A stretch of DNA of 64,000 bases from Apoda limacodes (GCA_946406115.1 OX291545.1:4712001-4776000), one strand, 5' to 3'; positions 23,048 to 34,985 are shown, numbered from the stretch's first letter. The notes: generated by a model not told the origin, from the sequence alone. A program made the numbers and translations.

Positions 23048-24059
23048 ATGGATAAAACTGAACAAAGAGCGGTGATAAAGTTTCTTCATATGAAGGGCAT
23101 GAAGGGGAAAGATATCTATGACGAGTTAAAGAATGTTTTGGGTGAATGTGCTTCTTCTTATGCCACAGTAAAAAACAGGAGGCTGAATTTAAACGCGGTC
23201 GTACATGTGCCCAAGATGAAGCCCGCCCTGGACATCCAAAAAGCGTCACGACTCCGGAAATGGTCGTGAAAGTACATGCTATCGTTTTAGCAGATCGAAG
23301 ATTGAAGTTATCTGAAATAGCTGACACTACAGGTATCTCAAAAGAACGGAGAAATCATATCCTAAATGATGAATTAAATATGAAAAAGTTACCGGCCCGT
23401 TGGGTGCGATTGCTTACGCACGATCAAAAAAGGATTCGGGTGCAAAACTCAAAATAATGTTTGGACCGTTTTCAAAGTAGTAAGGCCGATTTTTTACATC
23501 GATTTGTAACAACAGATGAAACATGGGTTCATTATTACACGCCAGAATCAAAAATTCAATCAAAATAGTGGACTGAATCGGGATGCCTGGCTCTAAAAAA
23601 AGCCATGGCTGTAAAGACGGCTGGAAAAGTGATGGCTTTCGTCTTTTGGAATGCAGATGGGATCTTGATGATAGAGTACCTTCCTAAAGGCCAAACAATT
23701 AATGGAGAATACTACGCTAATCTTCTAGATAATCTTCATCAATGTATTCAGCAAAAACGACCAGGTTTGGCGAAAAAAAAATCATCTTCCACCAAGACAA
23801 CGCTAGGGTTCACACATGTGTTAAAGCTATGGAAAAAATCAACGAATTGAAGTATGATTTGCTGCCCCACCCACCTTATTCGCCTGATCTAGCGCCATCA
23901 GATTTCCATTTATTCCCTAAGCTCAAAACTTTTTTGGGCGGACAGGAATTCTCCACAAATGATAAAGTCATAGCCGCTGTAGGGGAGTATTTTGCAGGCC
24001 TCGCAAGAAATCATTTTATAGAAGGCATTACTCCTTTAGAACGAAGATGGAATAAGTGA
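23048..24059 (+). pseudogene. mariner transposase relic B, near full length
   Basis: ATG at 23048, MDKTEQRAVIKFLHMKGMKG; HTH and linker in 23146-23270 (TCAQDEARPGHPKSVTT), second HTH LKLSEIADTTGIS. The catalytic triad is complete: TDETWVHYY (about 23517), FHQDNARVH (about 23792), SPDLAPSDFHLFPKLK (about 23900) with exactly 34 residues between the second and third Asp, the DD34D signature. Stop at 24057. A frameshift near 23190, stops at 23455 and 23566, and a frameshift in the A-run near 23777 disable it. At about 337 codons it has the normal size. It is of a different mariner subgroup from relic A, sharing only the MDK start. Confidence 0.85.
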
Positions 24060-24157
24060 GAAGAGGTTCACGGAGACTATGTCGAAAAATAAAATTAATT
24101 TTATCACGGAAAATTAAGTGTTTTATTATTAGGCTAGTTACTTATCATCCCCCCCTC

Positions 24158-24300
24158 GTAATATTATAAATGTGAAAGTTTGTATGTCTGGATGGATGTT
24201 TGTTACTCCATCACGCTTTACCACTGGACGCATCGGGATAAAATTTGGCATACATATAGGTTAGATCCTACTTTTTTTTCTCGAAAAATTCAAAAGTTCC
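24158..24300 (+). mobile_element. Helitron 5' fragment
   Basis: TAATATTATAAATGTGAAAGTTTGTATGTCTGGATGGATG TTTGTTACTCCATCACGC is the common start of lepidopteran non-autonomous Helitrons. It lacks the leading TCTATAC and the CTAG end. Confidence 0.5.
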
Positions 24301-24369
24301 CGCGGGAATAACAATAAACAACAATAACAATAGATGTTGCTATAGCAAACTTCGTCAGTATAATTAAGG

Positions 24370-25676
24370 AGATAGTAAAGGAGTTCCACGCCGATAACCG
24401 AATTCAGGGCGTGCAGAGCTTAGATATAAGTCGCAGGTTAGGTTTTTCTTATAAATTAAGGAAAATGTTCAAAGGTCCGTATGTTTTTAAAGGTTATTGC
24501 ATAATAAAAATGCAATGTTACAAAACATTCGGACTAGAAGAAATATCGGTCCAATACATTTTAATCGGATAAAATTGTTATATTATATAGGTTAGTTTAG
24601 TTTCAGTTGTACACACAGGCAAATTTTATTTAATATGTAAAGAAGTCGAGTGAAAAGGTTAAAGAGTTAGAAATGTCATGAATTAGGTTGTTTTTTTTTT
24701 GGTATATATGGCGATTGTGAATAGTATGAATAGTAGAGGTTGGATTAGGGATTTTAATTCTATGGCAAGCTGATATGTCACATGAGTAACGTCAAAAAAT
24801 GTAAATAAACATCAATGTTTACAATTAGCAAACATGAATAAGTGTGATGAATGATTAAGAGATAAGGCGGATGAGTAAATAGCAACCGGGAACTGGTATG
24901 AAGAAAAGACATAGGGATGCGGATTGTAGATATACATATGTTACATCCGAGTTATATAACTAGTTGGTGAGTAAATTTCAATAGTTGTGAAATAGGATAT
25001 GGGATGAAAGTAATTGTAGAGCATAGCCTACATTACATTGGGTAGTGGGTAAACGAAAAGTGATAAGTACAGATAAGGGTGTAGGAAGTATCGATAGTTG
25101 ATTTTATAGGTAAATAAATAAGGATTGGTGTTGAAGTATGTCAAAATTAGGTATAGCAAACTTAGTATGGTCGTATTAGGTAGAAAATAGTCGGAAAGAG
25201 AGGAGTTAGAGATGTGTGATAGGTGGGGAGATAACATAGTAATATTTTACCATTACTATAGCGCACTATTCTAATGGCAAATATAGGTAGAACATTTTTG
25301 AGCAGTTTGTCAAGATATATAATAAGGTTATAAGTTATAAGGTAATGAGGTTCCGTACAATAAACGTGACGTATGAATCGTAAGTTATATTTATTTGTTT
25401 TTGTTATATTTGGTAGTTATAATAATTTGGCACGTTAGTTATAGTTAAAGTTAATATATTAAGTTAGTCTTAATGGTATATGAAAAGGGAATGAATGTTT
25501 AAACTCAATGTTTTGTTTTATAAATAAAAATAGGGTTAATATATTTAATTGATCTTTAAATAATATAATTTCATATTATTAATATTATTATAAGGTTTAT
25601 TCGTTATTGGGAAGTTAGTTGATATGGGTTAAGGTGAAATTGATTCATAAAAGTCAATGAATATCTTTTGTTTTTA
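24370..25676. other. Strongly C-poor tract; part of an unclassified repeat
   Basis: The plus strand is rich in G, A and T and almost lacks C (in 25081-25260 I count about four G per C). 24690-24850 (GGCGATTGTGAATAGTATGAATAGTAG...TTTTAATTCTATGGCA) is a diverged piece of the palindrome-bearing repeat described at 53294. No coding frame. Confidence 0.45.
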
Positions 25677-25908
25677 GGGTTCCGTACCTGACAGGTAATT
25701 AGGAGGACTAAGGCTTCGCTGTCCGTCCGTCCGTCCGTCCGTCCGTCTGTCACCAGGCTGTATCTCATGAACCGTTATAGTTAGGCAGTTGAAATTTTCA
25801 CAGAAGATGTATTTCTGTTGCCGCTATAACAACATATGTGATCGTTTTTTTAGATGATGGTACTGAACCCTTCGTGCGCGAGTCCGACTCGCACTTGGCC
25901 GATTTTTG
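25677..25908 (+). repeat. TTCCGTACC...CACTTGGCC repeat with (GTCC)n
   Basis: Both ends are present: GGTTCCGTACCTGACAGGTAATTAGG and TTCGTGCGCGAGTCCGACTCGCACTTGGCC. The inner GTCCGTCCGTCCGTCCGTCCGTCTGTC is a tetranucleotide expansion at the position that is GTCCGTCTGTC in other copies. Confidence 0.6.
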
Positions 25909-27384
25909 TTTTATTTTTGCATTGATTTAAGTAAAGTCAGGGTCATTTAAATAAATCTGAATATTTTATTGATGTTAGTCTGTTTGGTACAGATAAGCGG
26001 TGACGTCATGCCCTTTCTTTTGGACGTAGTGATTTGGTTTACGGAGCGAGGCAAAGGGCCTCGCTATCATATTTATGGATTATTAATTTTTGGCTCGGTA
26101 TAGCCCAAAGATATTGAACAATTTCCAGCAGTGTCAATAGTGTCGCACATTTTGGATTGTCGACACACCAGAAGCGAGGAGAACGACTCCGGTTTGAGGC
26201 TGGTCTTGGAAACAACGGAAGCTTAGAGGAGCGCCCTGGGACCTCTGGATTGAGCAGGATGTTCACACCAATACACAGAAAAAACTACCTATTTCCCTTT
26301 TGTCTTTAGAACCCTTAGAAAGTAAATTTCCTCTTACAAGCTAGGCTCCTACTGACGACAGGACAGACGGACGGTCAACCCTGCGTCAAGCCTGCCGACG
26401 GTCATAAGGTCAGTACAAACCAGAGTCAATTGATTAATTTTGACGGACGAAAGATAAGTTATTGTAACGTCTTATATATTGAAGATACTAATATGTGGGT
26501 TTAGTTCTAGCATGACGAATTATCCGTAGGGAATTGTAAAGGTTAGGTGTAAGCAGGTAAAAATAAATGGGGGATATGGACTTAAGGAATATGTGCTTAG
26601 TATTACGACAGAATATTATTGAATGAAATATTTATAAAGTAAAGTAGCATATAATTGTTTGGTTAACGTAATTAATACATTGTTTGTGAATTGATTTCGA
26701 TTATCAATGTTAGGGAAATTCTGTAATATTATAGGAAATGTTGGCATGTATTCGTTTGTAGAGGTAGATAGTATCTGGTCTCTGAGCTGTTCCGTGGTTT
26801 ACTTGAAGTGAGTGTAACCTAATAAAAGACTATCTTATTCAGTTAGACTGTCATTGTAATGGAAAATATGTAACAAGTCGGGGATACCTGATAGGTATTT
26901 AGGAAAAGTAGAAAAGATACAATCTTATTATTATTAAACTTACACTTATCTATAATTAGGTCGCTTTTACAAGGAAAAAGGAGTATTTTTCAAGTGACGT
27001 TTTAGTGGAAAATATAGAAAACCATGTAGATTTTTATAAATTTATCGGAGTTTGTTAATAAATGACGACAATTACTCCTTCGTCTTTATGTGTAGGGAAG
27101 TATATTATATTGGAGTAATATATCAATGATGTCTGAGCTCCAGGAGCGAAATACTTAAAAGTTATGTATAAACTAAAATTGTATATTAGAATAAGAAAAC
27201 AATGTCAGTAATTTAGAGTAGTAGAGGGGTGAATAAACAAATAGTTACACCCCTAATTATCTTTGAGCCTGACAAGAGTCCTCGAATCTTACTACGGTAA
27301 GAGTAGCGGTACGCCCCTAATACCTCTTCATCAATCATTATAAGCCAGCGGGTCGTGATATAAGAGTTACAGTACCTACCTATC
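25909..27384. other. No gene seen; second C-poor tract at 26480-27210
   Basis: 25990-26280 has mixed composition and a meaningless 75-codon minus frame. 26480-27210 is again C-poor on the plus strand. Nothing else recognised. Confidence 0.4.
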
Positions 27385-27695
27385 AACGTTTCTCGCCAGC
27401 CTTCATACGTCCCCACTGTTGGGGCACGGCCTACCCTCATAAGCGAGGGTGATTTGGGCCATAGTCCACACGCAGGCCCAGTGCGGATTGTGGACTTCAC
27501 ATAGGTATTTTTTTTCTTGACGTATGCAGGTTTCCTCATGATGTTTTCCTTCACCGAAAAGCCAGTGGTGTGAAGAAATAACCCAGTGTACTTGAGAAAT
27601 TAAGAAAAGACTCATTGGTACACGCCGACCCGGGGTTCGAACCTCCGCCACTTGGGACGTGAAGTGAAATTTAAGCCCCTCGACCACCACCGACT
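27385..27695 (-). repeat. tRNA-headed SINE, full-length-like
   Basis: Minus strand: GGTGGTGGTCGAGGGGCTTAAAT as the A-box region, GGAGGTTCGAACCCCGGGTC as the B box, then GGCTTTTCGGTGAAGGAAAACATC, the TGGGCCTGCGTGTGGACTATGGCCC body and CCCAACAGTGGGGACGTATG. The 3398 fragment belongs to the same family. Confidence 0.7.
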
Positions 27696-27699
27696 TATT

Positions 27700-28017
27700 G
27701 ATCAACGTTTACTATGATAATAAAGATTGACAGTATGAAATCCGTGTATGTATTTTTATTTTTTCTTAAATACCTTAAGGTATTCAACAGACGACCAACA
27801 CACCGATAAACTGATATTCAATAACAGAAAATTTACCAAATTCGGCAAAGGTGTCGCAGGAGTGTGTCGCCGATTAGAAGGTCACGAACTTTACGGAGCT
27901 ACGCGGGTCACAATAAATAGGCAATATTGCAAGCAATGAGTGCGAAAGGGACGACGATGGCGCGCATGTGCGAACGAAAGAAACCTGCGTGTGAATTCCA
28001 AACAAAAACTCGTAATT
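27700..28017. other. No gene seen
   Basis: AT-rich, then a GC-richer end. The 63-codon plus frame here has no family resemblance. Confidence 0.4.
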
Positions 28018-28314
28018 ATAAAGTCTAATACAGTTTGAGAGTATTCATCCCGTAGTTTCGAGAATCGTTTGTTTGCTCCACTCATGGAGAGGGTCAAAAA
28101 TAATCGAATCTTTATGAAACTCACGACACGACCGATCGCGCGCAGGTGTTGATTGAATTACATTGATTCGATCAATCATGATCGACACAGGTCTAGTCTA
28201 CGGGCTGTGTTAGTAACTAGGAGCCGTGTTCTGGACGATCTAGTCTCTATTTCTCTGCAGCGACGCCTGTGTTTTGCGCTATTTAAATAATAATATTTAA
28301 AAAGAACAAAGCGC

Positions 28315-28682
28315 TTTTTTTTTGAAGTGAAAACTTCTTTATCGGCGCTGTGCACTTTTTTTGTGATGGGTAAAAACTGTTAAACTCGCGTCAGGTCACG
28401 TGTCCTGATCGAAAATTCGTAAGATGTCACTCGCGTTAGGACACATGACCTTTATTTACATTAGGTTAGTTTTTATTTTTAGTATATGGCGATTATGAGT
28501 AGTACAGGGAGGTTGGATATGGGATTTTAATTCTATGACAGATTGAGCTGTCAAATATACAACGTCAAAAAAGTAAATAAACAAAAGTTATTATTTTTAA
28601 TAAATAAATATGGATAAGAAGTGATGGGAAGTAAATAGCGAGTATGTTTTCACTTCTGCCGGCACTCCCGGAGTGCAACCCG
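28315..28682 (-). mobile_element. GCACTCC-palindrome repeat inserted at an oligo-T site
   Basis: On the minus strand: CGGGTTGCACTCCGGGAGTGCC...GAAGTGAAAAC at one end and GAAGTTTTCACTTCAAAAAAAAA at the other. The empty site is visible in unit 2 at about 30917 (GAAACG followed by ten T). T-runs flank the insertion on both sides. See the copy at 53294 for the most complete version. Confidence 0.6.
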
Positions 28683-28998
28683 TTTTTTTTTAATATGTAT
28701 TAGGTGCAACTCTGAGTCTCAAAAGGACACTTTTAGAGCTTATAGAATTCATACGTTTAACTATATAAGTTATGATTGTGAGAACACATTTTTTTGAGAT
28801 TATTTTATATATCCGTATCTACATAAAGTCTAATACAGTTTGCGAGTATTCATCACGTAGTTTCGAGAATCGTTTGTTTACTCCACTTTTTGAGCGGGTC
28901 AGAAATAATCGAATCTTTTAGAAACTCACGACACGATCGATCGCGCGCAGGTATTGATTAAATCAATTTGATTCGATCAATCATGATCGACACAAACA

Positions 28999-30869
28999 TA
29001 AACTCAATCTTATTTTATTCAAATAGACATGTAAACACCACTTTTGAATTGTCAGTTTAATTAATAATTATAAAAATTACCACCGGTTCGAAATGCTTTA
29101 CTACCGAGAAGAACCGGCAAGAAACTCAGCAGTTAATCTTTTATACTTCATAATAAAATACAATATAGCCTTACACTACGTAATAACATAACATACAATG
29201 TTTTGATTTGCCCCAAAATGCCCCAATACAAATACAAATCAATTAAGTTCTAATTTTTCCAAGGATTTGTCATTTATGTATTTATCAGCTTTGTAATAGC
29301 TTTTTTTCATTAAAACATCTTTGACATATATTTTAAACTTTTTTGAGGGTAAATTAACCACATGTGTTTGTGTTTATTGTAGAAAAATATACTTTGTATT
29401 GCGAAAGAGCTATGTACCTTCTGAATACAACATTTGGAACTACCAATTTATCTTTATTCCTAGTATTAACACTATGTAGATCACTATTTTAAGCAAATCG
29501 GTGACATTTTTTTGCGTACATATATTATGCAAGCGAAGATATATTGGCAAGGAACAGGTAAAATATCAATTTACCTAAATAGTTCCCTAAGAAAAATTCG
29601 AGGTCCTAATTTATCGATTGACCGTACTGCTCTCTTTTGCAAAATAAAGACTGTATCAATATCAGCTGCCTTACCCCAAAGCAAAATGCCATAAGACATG
29701 ACGGAATGGAAATAGCTAAAGTAGACCAAGCGAGCAGTGACAACATCTGTATGCTGTCTAACTTTTCTAACTGCATAAGCAGCTGAACTAAGTTTCCCTG
29801 CGAGAACTGAAATGTGAGGGTTCTACTGCAGCCTATTGTCTAATGTAATACCTAGAAACACTGTTGAGTCTAATAGTTCTATTTCTTCTCCGCTTAAGGA
29901 TAATTTTGAACTTATGTTTATGACATTTGGCATCATACATTTTAAACACTTAGTCTTTTTTCGCATTAAGAAGTAAGTTATTTGCCGTAAACCACTGAAG
30001 AACCTGAGAAAGACCTTACATCGTCAAAATTAGTTTTATTTCTGTCAATTTTAAATAGAAAGGAGTGTCATCTGCAAATAGTATAATCTTGCAAACCTTC
30101 TACATTCTACTACTTAAATATGAGCAGATAAGCCCAAGAGACAAATCTGCAATACCATAATGACTCAGTTTTCGTGTAAGAGTTTCATGTTGCACGCAGT
30201 CGAATACCTTTGATAGATCACAGAAGATACCAATGGCATTTTGTGACTATTCCCAAGCATCAAATATACGTTGTATAAGGGCAGCACCTGCGTCAGTTGT
30301 GGAACGCCCTTTTGTAAAACCAAACTGTTGATGATGAATTAATACATTTAATTTAAAATGTTCAAGCATCTGATTGATCAAAAGTTTTTCAAAAATTTTG
30401 CTTAAGGCAGGCAGTGTAGAGATAGGTCTAAAATTATTAGGATCATCTTTACTAAGATTGGTGTGAGATCAATAATTCCGTTAAGTTTTTTTCTGAGTTA
30501 GTAATTTAAATGCCTTTATAATCAGGCTCTTCAGAGGTAACATGCTCAAATTTAAATATAGCCTTACATTTATTTACATAACATTTTAAAAGTCTGATTC
30601 TAATGGAGAGGAATTTAATGCATTAGTTGTAATTGTAGGTATTTCAGTCAAATGTTTAAATTTAATTCTCAAAAAAGTTAGCGACATCAAGATCTGAATC
30701 AATTATTTTTGAATTTACAGTAAGTGAATAATGATTGTCACGCGGTTTAATTTTTCCTGTTTTACTATTTATTACATTCCATGTGGCCTTTTTTTTATTA
30801 TCAGAATTTTTGATTTTATTACCTAAATGTATTGATTTTGCAACCCTGCACATATTTTTAAATATTTTC
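28999..30869 (-). mobile_element. LINE family B copy, decayed
   Basis: Minus-strand non-LTR element with its 3' end at 28999 (TTTGAATAAAATAAGATTGAGTTT) and the 3' UTR motif GAGTTTCTTGCCGGTTCTTCTCGGTAG. Its RT is the same as in 45650-47690 but with more stops; FLRIKFKHL-type and NVINSKTGKIKPRDNHYSLT segments remain near 30662-30853. Confidence 0.7.
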
Positions 30870-31060
30870 CGCCTGTGTTTTGCGCTACCTAAATTTGTGA
30901 TAAGAATGAAACGTTTTTTTTTTAATCTGTATTTTGTGCAACTCTGTCCCTTGACAGGACACTTTTAGGACTTATAGAATTCATACGTTCAATTATATAA
31001 GTTAAAATTGTGAAAGAACACTTTTTTAAAAAAAAAAATATTTTACGTTTCCGTATCTAC

Positions 31061-32547
31061 CAGTTATTTGGACTCTGATCAGTATTTGTGTATAGGGATT
31101 ATTAAAACATTCATAACTACGTTTGACAACTCTCACTCGGCCACATCAGCGAGATTAAGCTCGACTGCGTAAATAGGACATAAAACGCGCGGGGGTATTT
31201 TTACTAGGTTTACTCAAACAAGCAAGGTCGTTGGCGTATACCACAGTCTTAAGAGAATACGATTCGGAGCGCTTCTCAGCGTGCTTAATAAAAAAGGAAT
31301 TTTGCACTTATTTTTGACACTTGCTAAACACCACGAAATTTTTAAGACATGTTCTGGTAATAAATAGGTATGCAGTGTACCAGTTTTCTATTTATTTGTA
31401 TAGTTCAAAAGTTATACAAGACTCTAGTTTTTCATACAAATAGTTTTAAAAAAAAATCTAGTTAATTGAAGCATTTTACAAGAATTTGGAAAACCCTATG
31501 TCTGTGTAGTCGGCTTGGGATTATGACTAAGTAATTTCACAGAGATTGATCAGTAAATGTCAAACACAAAGGAGAAATTCGTTTGTATAAAACCCGCTGC
31601 GAGGCGCCGCGAATTGTAACCTCTTAAAGCGACATGCATGTGTGTCTTAAGGCCCTGTAAAGTTTAGAACTTTGTTTTAATGGACGATATAAACAATAAT
31701 TTTGAAGTATAGTTTGTTTTAATGGTTTTGATTCAGTATTAACACTATCAACATATTGTATTTTAAGCATGAAATTAACCAAAATATTCATTTTTCTAAA
31801 TTAACTTATTTTCCTAAATATAACTGAATCTAATAACTAAACGATATTTGCATTTTAATACTCGCGCCCTGTTATGATAATTAAAATAGCCTAGTGATTC
31901 CATATTATTATAGGTTATATAGCAAGATTACCTTTATTTTGTGACAGTTGCATAAATATTTATTTCATACAGCTGTAATATTTTTGGACGACCTATAACA
32001 AGACACCCCATGTCATAAAAGAAAAAAAATCTTGTTTCAAGAATTTATTTTCCGCTTTTCCAGAGTGATTTATATATAAGTATATCCGATTACTACAGAT
32101 TTCTAGGACATATAATCTATGAGCTAAGCCGCGGGCAGACAGACAGACATCCAGACAGTTTGTACAGTAAATAAAATCATAGATTTCAATTTATTTTATC
32201 TTGCACCTTACAATATGTTCCTTAAAAACCTAAATCGTGCGACCTTAACTTACGTGGCTGGTTCCGTCCCCGAACAGTACCACAACGACCCTCTTACTTG
32301 AAGTCAGTATAAACCTAATCCTTACTCTGTGCTTTCACCTACTAAGTGTACGTCAAATGTCACTCAGCCTCTCTGTCTGGCTTTAATTTTTATTTTATAA
32401 CTGTTTTAACTTTGAATACCTTTTCCAATAAACAAATGTAAAACTATTAATAATGTAGACTATTTTAGCTAGATATTCTGTAAAAAACACCGTTATACCT
32501 ACTTTGGCCTAAAACACAGCGTAGGCTTAGTAATAGCTATCCGTTGG
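31061..32547. other. No gene seen
   Basis: Intron between exons F and G of the side gene. AT-rich, with a CCGCTGCGAGGCGCCGCG patch at about 31602. 32548-32572 is the terminal CTTTGGGTACGGAACCC of a reverse-oriented dispersed repeat. Confidence 0.4.
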
Positions 32548-32655
32548 CAGCCTTTGGGTACGGAACCCTACAAAATGAACAAAACCAAAAAAGATCGTAC
32601 ATAACTAACAAATATTCCTAATACATTTTTAATAAAAATAAAAAGGGCTATATAC

Positions 32656-32786
32656 ATCGTGCAGCCAGGAAAGCTTCCTTGCGGGGGGGTTGGCGCGCAC
32701 GTGGCACTCGAAGTACACGTCATCGCCCTCCTTGATGTCGCGCGCGCCCAGGGAACTGCCGAGCCGGAGCCGCACCACCGGCGGGT
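32656..32786 (-). CDS. Side-family exon: first half of Ig domain 4
   Basis: Acceptor TTTGCGCAG, donor CACGAT|GTATAT. The exon starts with AC, completing a Tyr codon, and encodes PPVVRLRLGSSLGARDIKEG then DDVYFECHVRANPPARKLSW and LHD. The E-G-D-D-V-Y-F-E-C run with the first disulfide Cys, N-P-P and the core Trp mark an I-set domain and match Sidestep wording. It joins the next exon as LHD/DRPLVHN in phase 0. Confidence 0.9.
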
Positions 32787-32863
32787 CTGCGCAAAAACAA
32801 ACCAACAAGGTTCCATATGGGAAATGTACGTAATGAGTTTATTTAAGAGGGGTCGTTACTTAC

Positions 32864-33008
32864 AAACGACGTTTATAGTCCAAGAAGTTTCGAGGTAGAG
32901 GGAAGTCACGTTAGGATTCTCGGCCCGGCACGTGATGGGCTTGCCGTCGTCGTCCAGAGTCGGCACAAAGCTCATCACGCTCACCGTCAAGTTATCTTTC
33001 AACTCCTC
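32864..33008 (-). CDS. Side-family exon: second half of Ig domain 3
   Basis: Acceptor TTATGTTGCAG and a consensus donor GTAAGT. It encodes EELKDNLTVSVMSFVPTLDD and DGKPITCRAENPNVTSLYLE, then TSWTINVV. The FVPTLDDDGK-x-ITCRAENP segment is one of the most recognisable parts of Sidestep proteins and contains the second Cys of Ig3. NLT and NVT are potential glycosylation sites. Phase 0 in, 1 out. Confidence 0.92.
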
Positions 33009-33100
33009 CTGCAACATAAACGTTTATTAAATTCATACAATGATCCACTGAAATATTCCAGACCAGGTTTGAACAATTAAAATATTGTAAAGTTACTGAC

Positions 33101-33261
33101 GGTTATCCTCTTGAGTTGCCGCTTCCCCTTGTACCAGGTGAGGAGCGCGGGCGGGCGGCTGCCGGCGGACTCGCAGGTCACCTCGTACCGGCGCTCCGCC
33201 GTCAGCGGCTCGCCTTCTCCCACTGACGACGGCTTTTTGATTTCCACAGTTAGTGGACGTA
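33101..33261 (-). CDS. Side-family exon: first half of Ig domain 3
   Basis: Acceptor CTTTAAG; the first two bases TA complete a Leu codon. It encodes RPLTVEIKKPSSVGEGEPLT, then AERRYEVTCESAGSRPPALL and TWYKGKRQLKRIT, with the first disulfide Cys, R-P-P and the core Trp of Ig3. The donor is ACC|GTCAGT; a GT four bases on is equally possible by sequence but would break the frame with the exon at 33008. Confidence 0.88.
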
Positions 33262-33343
33262 CTTAAAGTTAAAAATATTTAGTTTTAAAAAAAAAACTTT
33301 AGACGACAAACAACAAAAGCATTGGAAAAGACGAGAAGCTCAC

Positions 33344-33547
33344 GAAACATATCGAGGACAAGCGACAGCTCCTTGGTGGGCACGAGGTGCGAGTTGGCGG
33401 CCTGGCAGGTAAAGACGGCGGCGTAGTCGGCGCGGCGCAGTGCGGGCCAAACCAGCCGGTTCTCGATGACGTCACCGGTGTTGTGCTCGTACTCCTCATC
33501 CACCAGCACGCCGTTCACCACCCACCGCACCGACGGCTCCGGACGAC
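33344..33547 (-). CDS. Side-family exon: core Trp to end of Ig domain 2
   Basis: Acceptor GTATTAG; GT completes a Gly codon. It encodes RPEPSVRWVVNGVLVDEEYE, then HNTGDVIENRLVWPALRRAD and YAAVFTCQAANSHLVPTKEL. The Trp in VRWVVNG and the Y-A-A-V-F-T-C motif are the core residues of Ig2. The donor C|GTGAGC at 33343 gives ...VLDMF plus L-RPLTVEI, the usual Ig2 to Ig3 linker in this family. The preceding exon lies 25 kb upstream. Confidence 0.9.
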
Positions 33548-34005
33548 CTAATACACAATGCTAACCATTAATGACTTATTCCGCTCTACCAGTATTCTTC
33601 GAGCTACAGCTTGGTAAATAAAGTCGTATTCAGACACGAAAGGGTAACGCTAAAATGATATGTAAAATAATTTGTAAGGTTTGTAAGTTATATGATAAAT
33701 AAATAGACATAAAATAGTAAGTTGTAAGTGACGAAAAATAAAGTCACAACAGCCCAGGTTAGAAGTATGACATTTCAATGTAAAATAAAGTATATATTTA
33801 TTTAGAATTTTATAGTAAAAACGTTAAGTAAATAGTAAAATATATAAGGAATTGCGTAGAAATAACTTAATGTTAGCGCATAGTGTTCTAGGATCGTATA
33901 TAATATTGTGACTAAGCAACTATAGGTAATTTAGGTTAAGATTTAATATGTAGGATTGTCCATAAAATAGTAGCTTAGGTAAACAATTTGTAAAATAAAA
34001 TGTAA
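33548..34005. other. No gene seen
   Basis: AT-rich, C-poor start of the 25 kb intron. Confidence 0.4.
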
Positions 34006-34007
34006 TG

Positions 34008-34098
34008 TTTTTTTTTTTTTTTTTATACCACTAAGGTGGCAAACAAGCTTACGGCCCGCCTGATGGTAAGCGGTCACCGTAGCCTATGGACGCTTGTT
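34008..34098 (-). mobile_element. jockey-like LINE 3' end with poly(A)
   Basis: Minus strand ends ...CCATAGGCTACGGTGACCGCTTACCATCAGGCGGGCCGTAAGCTTGTTTGCCACCTTAGTGGTATAAAA plus A-tail. Identical in layout to the start of the insertion at 63190. Confidence 0.65.
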
Positions 34099-34289
34099 TT
34101 TTTTTTATTTTTTATTTGTTTTTATGTAAGTCAAGTTATGTACTCAAGCAGAGTTGAGTTAAAAATAAGTAGAGTAAATTGTAATTGCAAGTTAATTCTT
34201 AATAATTGTATAACGTAGAGAAATATCGATATCGATGATGTTTAGTTAAAATCTAGTTAAAATCAAACAGTGTAAATTTGTATGAAAAG

Positions 34290-34440
34290 TAAGAGCGTGA
34301 ATTTTTTAAAAATAAGCAATACGTTAAAGATTACGCTCTTAACCCTTTGCTTAGTTCAGCAAACTCCCGCGCACTTTGCCGTGGAGCTACTAGGCCGGGC
34401 GTGAATTTTGAAAATATTAGCAATACGCTTACGAGACGCC
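34290..34440 (+). repeat. Short direct repeat, 102-bp spacing
   Basis: GCGTGAATTTTTTAAAAATAAGCAATACG (34298) recurs as GCGTGAATTTTGAAAATATTAGCAATACG (34400). Origin unknown. Confidence 0.45.
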
Positions 34441-34699
34441 CTTTGCATTTTTGACTCTTAAAGCCACAGTTTTTAAGTTATTCACATAAATCCTTTTGCA
34501 CAGTGTTCAAAAAATTAATATTTATATGTAGGAAGTAATTGTAATGTAGAGAAAATTCATTTTTATATTTTAAATCAACAAAACATGTATCTCCATACAA
34601 ACTAATTATAGACAAAGACAGCAAGCATTGTGAGAATAGGCTAGCGATAGTTTACAACCGTAACGGTAATTTTATTGCCTGCCACTTTGTTCGAAATGG

Positions 34700-34985
34700 T
34701 TTAAAACTCGACTGATCCGGCAGTCGTCGTATAATACCAAATATCTCGGTGTGACCATGGATAGTCGTTTGTACTTCCGGCGTGGTACACACCAAAATAG
34801 TCAGAGACCGAGCCGCTTTTGTCCTCGGTCGTCTTTATCCCATGATAGGCAAGTACAGTAAGATGTCGCTTAGAAATAAGCTGAATCTTTACACAATTTG
34901 CATCTGCCCCATACTAGCTTATGCTAGCATAGTCTTTGCGTTATCCAAGCGCAATCTCCACAGATCCTCCAAAACCGCTTTCTCA
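34700..34985 (+). pseudogene. jockey-like RT fragment, plus strand
   Basis: Encodes NTKYLGVTMDSRLYFRR, a frameshift, then RDRAAFVLGRLYPMIGKYSK and MSLRNKLNLYTICICPILAY, the thumb/connection part of a jockey-type ORF2. Both ends are missing. Confidence 0.65.

Larger units (their letters stand above)
28018..31060 (+). repeat. Two-unit tandem repeat interrupted by two retroelements
   Basis: Unit 1 starts at 28018 and unit 2 at 28823. Both open with ATAAAGTCTAATACAGTTTG...GATCGCGCGCAGG...TCAATCATGATCGACACA, share GCCTGTGTTTTGCGCT (28265; 30870) and TTTAATNTGTATT...GCAACTCTG...GACACTTTTAG...TCCGTATCTAC (28690-28822; 30910-31060). Without insertions each unit is about 440 bp. Unit 1 holds the element at 28315-28682; unit 2 holds a LINE at 28999-30869 that also replaced about 70 bases. 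What the unit itself is, I do not know. Confidence 0.7.

Noticed and set aside
25028..25237. Minus-strand frame rich in Leu, Ser and Tyr
   Set aside because: It arises from the C-poor plus strand; low complexity and no family resemblance.
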